This document shows positions 1 to 6,042 of a DNA stretch of 10,925 nucleotides, one piece after another. How positions within the stretch are numbered: position 1 is the stretch's first letter; each line of letters begins with the position of its first letter. Location: assembly GCA_902782475.1 (NCBI GenBank), contig CACZNR010000147.1:1-10925 (forward strand), written 5' to 3'. The notes beneath the pieces are model-generated. The model saw only the letters and a list, made by a program, of their open reading frames with translations, was not told where the DNA came from and made no database searches. This stretch comes from an uncultured Eubacteriales bacterium (GTDB lineage: Bacteria; Bacillota; Clostridia; Christensenellales; Christensenellaceae). The position numbers were made by a program, and so were the translations under genes.

Positions 1-810
1 GGATGCCTTTACGATCTTGTTCTCAATTCCTTCGCTTACGTCAGGAGTATCCCTAAGAGCCTCCAGGGCACCGGGAGCCCTGAGCCTTGAGATAAGAAGA
101 GTGAAGCAGTCTTCAGTGAAGACCGGGCCTTCATAAAGCCCGTCCATGCCTTCCGGTACATACTGCTTCCAGGAAGCATCTTTGCTCCTGATCATCTCGC
201 GGACGGCAAGACCTGATGCAAAACCGTTCTCAGGTACACTGTCATGGGATGAAGTGCGCTTAAGTGTTACAGGAGTGATGCCATCTGCGTATCTTCTTAT
301 GGCTTTTATATATTCGATCCCCAGGATGTTGTTTGGTTTTTCGAGGACCTCTGCATAATGTTTTCCGTAAAGTGAGAGGAATGCTTCATACTGTGCACGG
401 GGATAGCTTTTTCCCTGTTCAAGGTTTTCCTTTATGAGTACGTCAAGGGAGGACTCTTTTTTCAGGAGGATATCTGTCACTTCATTAAGGATCTCAATGT
501 CATCCTCCGTTCCGAAGAACAGATCATCTATCATTCCGAGGGATGACAGGGTCCTTACAGCACCTTCGGCAAACAGATTTGCACTGGAAAGGGAAAAGAC
601 CGGAGAAAGTTCCATGACGAGATCGGCCCCGCTTCTTAGAGCCAGATCAGTCCTTTTCCACTTGTCAAGTATGGCAAATTCGCCTCTCTGGACCACATCA
701 CCGCTCATTATAACGATGATCCGGTCAGAGAAATCCCTTGCTTTCGAAAGCTGGTATGCGTGCCCCAGATGGAATGGATTATATTCTGCAATAATTCCCG
801 TGATACCCAT
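1..810 (-). CDS. tmcAL: tRNA(Met) cytidine acetate ligase, partial (C-terminus beyond left edge)
   Basis: This is the minus-strand gene formerly called ylbM. Only the first 270 codons are present; the family is about 400 residues long. Known role: TmcAL uses ATP and acetate to form N4-acetylcytidine at wobble C34 of elongator tRNA-Met, in the cytoplasm. Seen in the sequence: it opens MGITGIIAEYNPFHLGHAYQ, carrying the nucleotidyltransferase HxGH motif at residues 14-17. A QRGE motif follows at 41-44, then DKW at 49-51, GADLV at 61-65, the signature PNNILGIEY at 159-167 and LKR at 183-185. These match the family's ATP and acetate/tRNA site. The start is set by AAAAGGG about 6 bases upstream of the ATG at 810. 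Some usually conserved positions differ: SGDVV where SGNFV is common, RGEF for RGEP, and ELS for ELP. It is divergent from ackA. The family call is near certain; activity is inferred. Confidence 0.95.
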   Translation of the reverse strand, partial: MGITGIIAEYNPFHLGHAYQLSKARDFSDRIIVIMSGDVVQRGEFAILDKWKRTDLALRSGADLVMELSPVFSLSSANLFAEGAVRTLSSLGMIDDLFFGTEDDIEILNEVTDILLKKESSLDVLIKENLEQGKSYPRAQYEAFLSLYGKHYAEVLEKPNNILGIEYIKAIRRYADGITPVTLKRTSSHDSVPENGFASGLAVREMIRSKDASWKQYVPEGMDGLYEGPVFTEDCFTLLISRLRAPGALEALRDTPDVSEGIENKIVKAS

Positions 811-818
811 AAAAACCC

Positions 819-847
819 TTTTAAAATAGCATCTTTTAAGTTATAAT
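819..847 (+). promoter_or_regulatory. Putative sigma-A promoter for ackA
   Basis: There is a perfect TATAAT -10 box at 842-847 and a weak TTTTAA -35 candidate at 819-824, 17 bp apart. Transcription would start near 854, leaving a leader of about 60 bases before the ackA start at 913. The -10 lies inside an inverted repeat annotated separately. The -35 matches only half the consensus, so activity may depend on AT-rich upstream DNA or on an activator. Confidence 0.5.
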
Positions 848-853
848 ACTTAA
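836..853. repeat. Inverted repeat centred on a TATAAT box (candidate operator)
   Basis: The arms TTAAGT (836-841) and ACTTAA (848-853) are perfect reverse complements. They flank TATAAT (842-847), the best -10 box for ackA. A protein bound here would cover the ackA -10 and lie just downstream of the likely tmcAL start, so it could act on both divergent genes. The arms are short and AT-rich, so chance is a real alternative. Confidence 0.35.
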
Positions 854-858
854 GCATT

Positions 859-887
859 ATTATAACAGAGAATCAAAATCTAATGAA
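859..887 (-). promoter_or_regulatory. Putative promoter for tmcAL
   Basis: Read on the minus strand there is a perfect TATAAT at 864-859 and a partial -35 (TTCATT) at 887-882, 17 bp apart. Transcription would begin near 852, about 40 bases before the tmcAL ATG at 810. The proposed -35 overlaps the 883 ATG that I rejected as the ackA start. Confidence 0.4.
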
Positions 888-912
888 AAAATATGCGGAG
901 GACGAGGAGAAT

Positions 913-2100
913 ATGACTTATATATTGGTTATCAACGCAGGAAGTTCATCGATCAAGTATCAGCTCATCGATATGGACAATGAAGAAGTAAAGGCCAAGG
1001 GTCTCGTTGAGAGGATAGGGATCGAAGGATCACAGCTTACACATACAACCATCGGCAAGGAGAAGCTCGTAGTAAAGAAGTTCCTCAAGGATCATGGTGA
1101 GGGTATGCAGGAAGTCATCAAGGCTATGGTAGATCCTGTTTACGGCGCTGTTGCATCAATGGATGAGATACAGGCTATCGGACACAGAGTACTCCATGGT
1201 GGAGAGAGATTCACACAGCCTTCTATCGTTGACGAGGAAGTTCTTGATGGTATCAGAGAATATATAGAGCTCGGACCTCTTCACAACCCTGCAAACATAA
1301 AGGGAATCGAGACATGCATGGAGCTCATGCCTGGAAAGCCAAATGTGGCAGTATTCGATACAGCATTCCATCAGACAATGCCTGACTATGCTTATCTGTA
1401 TGGTATCCCTTACGAAGCATACAAGGATTACAAGATCCGTAAATACGGATTCCATGGAACATCCCACAGATATATCACAATGCAGATCGAGAACAAGCTT
1501 GGAAGAAAAGATCTCAGGATCATCACCTGCCATCTCGGAAACGGTTCAAGCCTTGCAGCTGTAAAGGACGGAAAGTGCATAGATACATCCATGGGTCTTA
1601 CGCCTCTTGAAGGACTTATCATGGGAACAAGATCCGGTGATATCGATCCTACAGCAGTTACATATCTCATGAAGAAGTATGGCATGACAGCTGAAGAGAC
1701 AGTAAACTATCTCAACAAGAAGAGCGGTGTGCTTGGAATCTCAGGAGTAAGCAGTGACTTCCGTGACCTCGAGAGCGCAGCTAACGAAGGAAACAAGAAG
1801 GCTCAGCTGGCACTTGACATGTTCGTATACAGGATCAAGAAGTACATCGGCGCATTCGCTGCAGCACTTGGTGGTGTTGATGTCATCGCATTTGCCGGTG
1901 GTATCGGAGAGAATGACGGATATGTAAGAGCAGAATGCCTCAAGGGAATGGAATACCTTGGAGTATGCATCGATGAAGAAGCAAACAAGGGAAGGGGAGA
2001 ACTTGACATAACAGGCGAAGGAAGCAAGGTCAAGGTACTCGTTATTCCTACAAACGAAGAGCTCATGATAGCAAGGGAGACAAAAGCTCTGGCTCTGTGA
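913..2100 (+). CDS. ackA: Acetate kinase
   Basis: AckA (EC 2.7.2.1) reversibly transfers phosphate between acetyl phosphate and ADP, giving acetate and ATP. It is the ATP-yielding end of acetogenic fermentation and is cytoplasmic. Seen: N-terminal phosphate-binding motif VINAGSSSIKYQL from residue 6; HRVLHGG with the active-site Arg near 92; FDTAFH with Asp near 149; YGFHGTSH near 178-185; CHLGNGSS with Asn near 210; GTRSGDIDP with the catalytic Arg near 240; and a C-terminal NEE motif at 381-383. From the ATG at 913 it is 395 residues, normal for the family. An in-frame ATG at 883 would add 10 residues, but it has no ribosome binding site and the family begins at the core strand. GGAGG (897-901) and GAGGAG (904-909) precede 913. 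No phosphotransacetylase gene lies beside it, although pta-ackA is a common pairing. It could be co-transcribed with yceD, since no terminator separates them. Confidence 0.98.
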   Translation: MTYILVINAGSSSIKYQLIDMDNEEVKAKGLVERIGIEGSQLTHTTIGKEKLVVKKFLKDHGEGMQEVIKAMVDPVYGAVASMDEIQAIGHRVLHGGERFTQPSIVDEEVLDGIREYIELGPLHNPANIKGIETCMELMPGKPNVAVFDTAFHQTMPDYAYLYGIPYEAYKDYKIRKYGFHGTSHRYITMQIENKLGRKDLRIITCHLGNGSSLAAVKDGKCIDTSMGLTPLEGLIMGTRSGDIDPTAVTYLMKKYGMTAEETVNYLNKKSGVLGISGVSSDFRDLESAANEGNKKAQLALDMFVYRIKKYIGAFAAALGGVDVIAFAGGIGENDGYVRAECLKGMEYLGVCIDEEANKGRGELDITGEGSKVKVLVIPTNEELMIARETKALAL

Positions 2101-2112
2101 GACGGAATTTTG

Positions 2113-2141
2113 TTGACATTGTTATCCTGAATAAATATAAT
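2113..2141 (+). promoter_or_regulatory. Consensus sigma-A promoter for yceD-rpmF
   Basis: TTGACA at 2113-2118 and TATAAT at 2136-2141 are both perfect matches, with the optimal 17-bp spacer. It starts 12 bases after the ackA stop. The predicted transcript begins near 2148, with a leader of about 22 bases ahead of the yceD ATG at 2170. This would drive ribosome-related genes strongly and independently of ackA. Confidence 0.85.
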
Positions 2142-2169
2142 TTTATGGTGACTTGCCAAGGGGAATGGT

Positions 2170-2655
2170 ATGCTTGTCGATATTTCGAACATAATTAAGA
2201 CCAAGGGCAGCAAGGATTTCAGCTTCAATGAGCCACTTATGGACATTGAAGACAGTGTAAAGCTGGAATTCAGAGAAGACCCGGTAGTTACTGGAACAGT
2301 TACTGCTGATGAACATGAAGCTCTTGTAAAAGGACATCTAAGTGGTGTCATAAAGGAAAAATGTTCAAGATGTCTTGATGATATTGAGTATCCTCTGGAA
2401 GTGGACTTTGAAGGGACCTTTGCAGAAAAGGAAAACCTGGAGGAGGACATCTACGGATATACCAGTTCAGTGATAATCATTGACAGGATGGTACTTGATG
2501 CCATATCTCTTGAACTTCCCGGTCAGTATCTGTGCAGGGAAGACTGCAAAGGGCTGTGCCCGAAATGCGGCGTCAACAGAAATAGAGAAAAATGTAATTG
2601 TGACACTTTGCCGGATGAGAACAATCCGTTTGCAAAGTTAAAAGATTTGTTTTAA
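2170..2655 (+). CDS. yceD: YceD family protein (DUF177), large ribosomal subunit / 23S rRNA accumulation factor
   Basis: This 161-residue protein belongs to the DUF177/YceD family, which is widely encoded next to rpmF and is needed for normal 23S rRNA accumulation in several bacteria and in plastids. Its biochemical activity is not established. Seen: a central CSRC pair (Cys65, Cys68) in KCSRCLDDIEYPLEVDFEG, a family hallmark. The C-terminal part is Cys-rich (Cys122, 126, 130, 133, 142, 144), in the CxxxCKGLCPxCG arrangement of Firmicutes members, which suggests metal binding. It ends in NPFAKLKDLF, the usual family tail. AAGGGG sits 6 bases before the ATG. It follows ackA by 69 bases across a consensus promoter, and rpmF follows 20 bases later, so yceD-rpmF is an operon. 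The family call is firm; the molecular role is inferred. Confidence 0.93.
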   Translation: MLVDISNIIKTKGSKDFSFNEPLMDIEDSVKLEFREDPVVTGTVTADEHEALVKGHLSGVIKEKCSRCLDDIEYPLEVDFEGTFAEKENLEEDIYGYTSSVIIIDRMVLDAISLELPGQYLCREDCKGLCPKCGVNRNREKCNCDTLPDENNPFAKLKDLF

Positions 2656-2675
2656 TACATGAGGAGGTGTGACTA

Positions 2676-2852
2676 ATGGCAGTACCATCAAGAGTAGTTT
2701 CAAAAGCAAAGGGACGTATGAGAAGAGCACACATTAAGCTGGCTTCACCTAACCTGGTTGAATGTCCTCAGTGTCATGAGCTTATGCTCGCACACAGAGT
2801 CTGCAAGAATTGTGGTTATTACGCAAGCAAGGCTGTTGTAGAGAAGAAGTAA
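2676..2852 (+). CDS. rpmF: 50S ribosomal protein L32 (bL32), zinc-ribbon form
   Basis: A 58-residue gene encoding bL32 of the large ribosomal subunit. The protein starts MAVPSRVVSKAKGRMRRAH, the standard bL32 N-terminus with a basic rRNA-binding segment. It then has two Cys pairs, CPQC (Cys30, Cys33) and CKNC (Cys43, Cys46), that make the four-cysteine zinc ribbon. This is therefore the zinc-dependent form and not the cysteine-free paralogue that some bacteria use under zinc limitation. A very strong GAGGAGGTG at 2661-2669 lies 6 bases before the ATG, fitting a highly expressed ribosomal protein. It is the last gene of the yceD-rpmF unit, with a strong terminator 35 bases after its stop. Confidence 0.97.
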   Translation: MAVPSRVVSKAKGRMRRAHIKLASPNLVECPQCHELMLAHRVCKNCGYYASKAVVEKK

Positions 2853-2887
2853 GCTTTGACATACAAGTTGCATAGGAAATTTTGTAT

Positions 2888-2925
2888 TACCCATATGGTC
2901 ATTTGACTTATATGGGTATTTTTTT
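2888..2925 (+). terminator. Rho-independent terminator after rpmF
   Basis: TACCCATAT (2888-2896) pairs perfectly with ATATGGGTA (2910-2918) around a 13-base loop. A run of seven T residues (2919-2925) follows directly. This ends the yceD-rpmF transcript, and any ackA readthrough. Confidence 0.9.
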
Positions 2926-2938
2926 GGTATCATATAAT
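2903..2938 (+). promoter_or_regulatory. Putative promoter for the lipoprotein gene, overlapping the terminator
   Basis: Two -10 candidates lie just upstream of the lipoprotein gene: TATAAT at 2933-2938, and TATCAT at 2928-2933 with a TG extended element at 2925-2926. A TTGACT -35-like hexamer sits at 2903-2908 in the loop of the preceding terminator, 19 bp from TATCAT and 24 bp from TATAAT. The spacing is imperfect, so the exact promoter is uncertain, but some promoter is expected because the gene follows a terminator. Confidence 0.45.
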
Positions 2939-2966
2939 AGATCTTTTTATGAAAGGTTTTTTTGAA

Positions 2967-4235
2967 ATGAAAAGGATACTTTCTTTGCTGTTATGTTTTG
3001 TGCTGGTATCATTTGCTGCAGGCTGCTCTGTACCCTATGAGCCAAGCAATGAGCCCGTTGAGTCAGGCCCTGTGGACATGCCAGAGGAATTTGTCGGTAC
3101 ATGGACATGTGATACTGACAAAAATCTGGATCCTGATACAAACGAACCTATCGTTACTCTCACTATCGATCCTGACAGTAAACTTACCTACCTTGGCAAG
3201 GAGTACTACGTGGAGAAAACAGATGAATTCCATGGAGGAGAAAAGACCTACATGGAATATACATATAACAGGGGAAGAGTTAAGGTCGACACGTGTGGTT
3301 CGGAATGGGCTGACAATGGTGAACCGTACGTCGTGGTCATGATCAAGGGACATGGGTATGGTCGTTTCCTCAAGGGAGAACTTGAAGTGACACTGCCTCA
3401 GGAGGTGCTTGGAACTTGGGTCTACCTGCTTCCTGAAGACAGCGATAAAGGAACTATACTTCATGATAAGGATGGCAATAATATCATCGATTTCACTATA
3501 AGTGAGTCCGGTATCAATATCAATGGCACAGAGTATCCTATAGATCTGATCAGGACCATGGCAAATATCAGGAACGGGAACAACAGATACTGTTTCGGAA
3601 AGTTTGAAAGTGATCTTGGCAATAATGAGGTAATTATATCTGAAGGAGGATATTATGAAGACAGCCTTAATTACGGATGGAAAGAGGGACACTATCAGAT
3701 AGCCCTGCGTATCGGAGGAGAAGGGCAGTACTCAACAGAGTACCTGAACAACGTAACTCCTGTGGAAATCACAGAAGACAACTGGGAAGATTATTTTGAG
3801 GTCAAGCCTGTCTTTGATTATGAGCGGTTTATAAAATTCAGCAGTGGTCTGGTGATCAGGGAAAAGGAAGGAACGAATATAGTGGCTGCAAAGGATCTGA
3901 AAGTCGATGCTGATATACTGAGCATGAAGTTCATGAAGGTCGCATTTGACACCGATAATCTGGCCGGAGGCAACAAGATCACTGAGATGACAGATGCAGA
4001 TTACAAGGAGCTTGCACCATTCCTGATACAGGATTTCCCGCATCATTTTGAAGAACAAATTGAAAGCACAACCGACCGTGGAGAAAAGATGCAGACATAT
4101 CTGTATTATGCAGAAACAGCTGATAATAAGTTGGTATTGGTACTGCCTGGAGTCGCTGGAGCAAAGGTCGAATATAATGATTTCTCAGGAACCATATACA
4201 TTAACGAAGATTTCTGGGCTGACTGGAACCAATAA
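2967..4235 (+). CDS. Secreted lipoprotein with tandem lipocalin-like GTW repeats, function unknown
   Basis: I do not recognise a named protein. The 422-residue product starts MKRILSLLLCFVLVSFAAGC: two basic residues, a hydrophobic stretch and a lipobox ending at Cys20. It should therefore be lipidated and anchored outside the membrane. After an acidic, Pro/Glu-rich linker (21-38) come two similar segments. One opens PEEFVGTW (39-46), the other PQEVLGTW (144-151); each continues with beta-rich sequence containing TI...G.EY. This resembles lipocalin-like domains in Firmicutes lipoproteins. A third region begins with an ITEDNWEDYFEV motif, a form I associate with other clostridial lipoproteins, and the protein ends in acidic, aromatic sequence. 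I chose the ATG at 2967 because AAAGG lies about 10 bases upstream and it gives a proper signal peptide. An in-frame ATG at 2949 is the alternative, but it has no ribosome binding site. The gene stands alone between two terminators. Confidence 0.85.
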   Translation: MKRILSLLLCFVLVSFAAGCSVPYEPSNEPVESGPVDMPEEFVGTWTCDTDKNLDPDTNEPIVTLTIDPDSKLTYLGKEYYVEKTDEFHGGEKTYMEYTYNRGRVKVDTCGSEWADNGEPYVVVMIKGHGYGRFLKGELEVTLPQEVLGTWVYLLPEDSDKGTILHDKDGNNIIDFTISESGININGTEYPIDLIRTMANIRNGNNRYCFGKFESDLGNNEVIISEGGYYEDSLNYGWKEGHYQIALRIGGEGQYSTEYLNNVTPVEITEDNWEDYFEVKPVFDYERFIKFSSGLVIREKEGTNIVAAKDLKVDADILSMKFMKVAFDTDNLAGGNKITEMTDADYKELAPFLIQDFPHHFEEQIESTTDRGEKMQTYLYYAETADNKLVLVLPGVAGAKVEYNDFSGTIYINEDFWADWNQ

Positions 4236-4250
4236 AGATCACAGACATGC

Positions 4251-4285
4251 ACCGGACCTCCAGGTTTCAGGAAGTCCGGTTTTTT
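4251..4285 (+). terminator. Rho-independent terminator after the lipoprotein gene
   Basis: ACCGGAC (4251-4257) pairs perfectly with GTCCGGT (4274-4280). Further TCC/GGA pairing continues inside after a mismatch. The tail is six T residues (4280-4285). It lies 15 bases after the lipoprotein stop and separates that gene from the transporter. Confidence 0.88.
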
Positions 4286-4290
4286 AATGG

Positions 4291-4307
4291 TCTGTTACTG
4301 TGACAGA
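4291..4307. repeat. 17-bp imperfect palindrome upstream of the transporter gene (candidate operator)
   Basis: TCTGTTACTGTGACAGA is a near-perfect dyad about T4299: seven of eight base pairs match, the exception being 4296/4302. It lies 34 bases before the transporter ATG. It covers GTGACA (4300-4305), a possible -35 box; a TAAAAT -10 candidate sits at 4321-4326, though 15 bp is a short spacer. A tandem ACTTAAA direct repeat (4310-4316, 4318-4324) follows. Position and symmetry fit a repressor site; no regulator gene is adjacent. Confidence 0.4.
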
Positions 4308-4341
4308 ATACTTAAAGACTTAAAATGATGGGGATAACGAA

Positions 4342-5484
4342 ATGAAAAAACAGAAGATACTGCTTTATATAGCCATAGCACTCATGTGGTTTTCAATATA
4401 TGTATATACGCCGATCCTTAGCACATACTGTAAGGATCTGGGGGCCACATATACCCTTGTGGGTACAGTGCTAAGTTCATATGGCTTCGTGCAGATGGTG
4501 ATGAGGATCCCCATCGGGATATTCACTGACCTTCTAAGAAGAAGGAAGGTGGTAATGGGGGCAGGATTTGCCTTTGCCTTTTTGAGCTCACTTGGATTCT
4601 TTCTGGCAGAAGTTCCTACGCTTCTCATAATATGCAGGGCACTTTCAGGGCTTTGTGCATCCACCTGGGCAATATTTCTCATCTCATATACCAGCCTGTA
4701 TCCTGATGAGGAACAGGGGAAAGGAATGGGACTGGCAAATTCAGCGAATTCGATCGGTCAGGTATTTGCTACTCTCATAGGAGGCTTCGTTGCACAGTAC
4801 ATCGGTATAAAGGTGCCTTTCGTTGTGGGAATGATCGCAGCGCTTACAGGAACCATACTTCTTTTCTTTGTAAGGGAACCGCAGATAGAACAGAAGGAAA
4901 AGATAACTGTAAGAAGACTGGTATCCATGCTTGGAAACTTTGATCTCGTATTCTATTCCATAATGGCTGCCTTTCTCATGCTGGCCCTTTACACAGGACC
5001 GAATGGATTTGTTACCAACATGCTGAGAGACCTTAATGCAACAGACTTCATGCTGGGATTTGCTTCCACCCTTGCCATGATCCCTTCTGTCTTTTCTGCA
5101 GCATTGTCAGGGACATTCTTCAAGGAAAAGCTCGGAGCAAGGAATTCCATGATACTTGGATTCGTCCTTGTTGCGGTCTCAATACTTGGAATGGGACTTG
5201 CAGAGAGCATATTCATGATAATAGTGATGCTGCTTGTGAACGGATTTGCAAAGGGACTTCTGAATTCACTTCTCAACAGCATGGCGATCCAGAAGATAGA
5301 CAAGAGCCTGAAGTCAACAGGAGCATCCTTCTATCAGTCGGTATATGGGATAGGGATGACCCTTGGCCCCATAATAGCGGGAGTAATCTCAGACAGCTTC
5401 TCAATGATGGCTGCCTTCGTATTTGCTGCAGCACTTATGGTGATCCCTGTGGCAGCAATACTTATAAAAAGGGAGAAAGCATGA
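4342..5484 (+). CDS. Major facilitator superfamily (MFS) transporter
   Basis: A 380-residue, strongly hydrophobic inner-membrane protein of the MFS type, expected to have 12 helices, driven by proton or other ion gradients; the substrate cannot be told from sequence. Seen: helix 1 from about residue 5 (ILLYIAIALMWFSIYVY). The loop between helices 2 and 3 carries a motif-A-like segment, RIPIGIFTDLLRRRKVV, from about residue 54, with the Gly, Asp and basic cluster expected there. A polar central loop (about 176-193, REPQIEQKEKITVRR) separates the two six-helix halves. The C-half has another Gly-rich pair (GIGMTLGPIIAGVISD) near the end. The overall look is that of drug- or sugar-efflux-type MFS proteins. 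GGGGA sits 7 bases before the ATG. The gene has its own upstream region after a terminator and is convergent with the deaminase gene. It appears to lack its own plus-strand terminator: the hairpin after its stop has no T run on this strand. Confidence 0.9.
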   Translation: MKKQKILLYIAIALMWFSIYVYTPILSTYCKDLGATYTLVGTVLSSYGFVQMVMRIPIGIFTDLLRRRKVVMGAGFAFAFLSSLGFFLAEVPTLLIICRALSGLCASTWAIFLISYTSLYPDEEQGKGMGLANSANSIGQVFATLIGGFVAQYIGIKVPFVVGMIAALTGTILLFFVREPQIEQKEKITVRRLVSMLGNFDLVFYSIMAAFLMLALYTGPNGFVTNMLRDLNATDFMLGFASTLAMIPSVFSAALSGTFFKEKLGARNSMILGFVLVAVSILGMGLAESIFMIIVMLLVNGFAKGLLNSLLNSMAIQKIDKSLKSTGASFYQSVYGIGMTLGPIIAGVISDSFSMMAAFVFAAALMVIPVAAILIKREKA

Positions 5485-5508
5485 AAAAACCGGCATTTAT
5501 GTGCCGGT
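5484..5508 (-). terminator. Rho-independent terminator of the deaminase gene
   Basis: ACCGGCA (5489-5495) and TGCCGGT (5502-5508) form a 7-bp stem with a 6-base loop. On the minus strand the stem is followed by a T run (complement of the A tract 5484-5489), so it terminates the deaminase transcript. It abuts the transporter stop codon. On the plus strand only TAAAT follows, so it is at best a weak terminator for the transporter. Confidence 0.85.
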
Positions 5509-5526
5509 AAATGATACTTATCTGTG

Positions 5527-5976
5527 TCATTCTTCATATCTTTCCAGAACGATGTCAGTCTGATCCAGAAGCTGCTTTGAAAAGTCATCGGGATATGAAT
5601 TCCTGTAAACGATCCTCTTGACTCCGCTGTTTATTATCATCTTTGCACAGATGGTGCAAGGGAAGTGTGTGCAGTAAAGGGTAGCACCTTCTAGGGAGAC
5701 ACCAAGCTTTGCGGCCTGGATTATGGCATTCTGTTCTGCATGTATGGCATAGCAGATCTCTGCACGTGTGCCTGATGCGATGCCAAGCTTCTGGCGGAGG
5801 CATTCACCTCTCTCCACACAGCTCTTGATGCCTGAAGGGGCACCGTTATATCCGGTGGTAAGGACTCTTTTGTTCTTGACCATGACGGCACCTACATGCC
5901 TGTTTTCCTTGTAACAGCTTGACCAGCTTCCGATGGTATCGGCCAGGTCGATGAATCTTTTATCCCACTTATCCAT
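5527..5976 (-). CDS. Deoxycytidylate (dCMP) deaminase family protein
   Basis: A 149-residue zinc-dependent enzyme of the cytidine/deoxycytidylate deaminase superfamily. The likely reaction is dCMP to dUMP plus ammonia (EC 3.5.4.12), feeding dTMP synthesis in the cytoplasm. Seen: RHVGAVMVKNKRV (26-38); TTGYNGAPSG (40-49), the substrate-binding segment typical of dCMP deaminases; IHAEQNAI (78-85) with zinc ligand His79 and proton-shuttling Glu81; and FPCTICAK (105-112) with zinc ligands Cys107 and Cys110. Length fits single-domain bacterial dCMP deaminases; the competence protein ComEB is in the same family. I chose the ATG at 5976 because AAGGGGG lies about 9 bases upstream and it gives the family-typical MDKWDKRF start; an in-frame ATG at 6015 would add 13 unlike residues. 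The gene is divergent from rnj and convergent with the transporter. Substrate is inferred from family. Confidence 0.92.
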   Translation of the reverse strand: MDKWDKRFIDLADTIGSWSSCYKENRHVGAVMVKNKRVLTTGYNGAPSGIKSCVERGECLRQKLGIASGTRAEICYAIHAEQNAIIQAAKLGVSLEGATLYCTHFPCTICAKMIINSGVKRIVYRNSYPDDFSKQLLDQTDIVLERYEE

Positions 5977-5985
5977 TGTAGTAAC

Positions 5986-6042
5986 CCCCTTGGGATATAT
6001 TTTATACTCAAGCACGGGGAAAATACAATGAGGATCAAGGGG
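5986..6042 (-). repeat. Long-range inverted repeat covering the deaminase ribosome binding site
   Basis: CCCCTTG (5986-5992) and CAAGGGG (6036-6042) are perfect 7-bp complements 43 bases apart. On the minus-strand RNA the 3' arm is the deaminase Shine-Dalgarno sequence. Pairing would hide the ribosome binding site, but only in transcripts starting upstream of 6042. Short arms and a long loop make this tentative. Confidence 0.3.
6001..6028 (-). promoter_or_regulatory. Putative promoter for the deaminase gene
   Basis: On the minus strand TTGTAT (6028-6023) and TATAAA (6006-6001) are spaced 16 bp. Transcription would begin near 5994, only about 18 bases before the ATG at 5976 but still ahead of the ribosome binding site. 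A second TTGTAT (6091-6086) with TTTATA (6068-6063), 17 bp apart, could be an upstream tandem promoter. Both -35 boxes match the consensus only partly. Confidence 0.35.

Noticed and set aside
883..912. In-frame ATG at 883 as the ackA start
   Set aside because: It lacks a ribosome binding site and would add ten charged residues before the conserved family start. The ATG at 913 follows GGAGG and GAGGAG.
2058..2091. AGAGCT/AGCTCT inverted repeat at the ackA 3' end as a terminator
   Set aside because: It is inside coding sequence, the loop is long and no T run follows.
1803..2450. Minus-strand open frame of 215 codons spanning the ackA end and yceD
   Set aside because: It overlaps two well-supported genes and a consensus promoter. 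Its Ser/Pro-rich sequence is typical of reverse reading of these codons.
2856..2861. Perfect TTGACA after rpmF as a promoter
   Set aside because: No acceptable -10 box lies 16-18 bp downstream, and the rpmF terminator follows immediately.
5489..5508. Hairpin as a plus-strand terminator of the transporter gene
   Set aside because: The T run exists only on the minus strand; the plus strand continues TAAATGATAC. I assign it to the deaminase gene.
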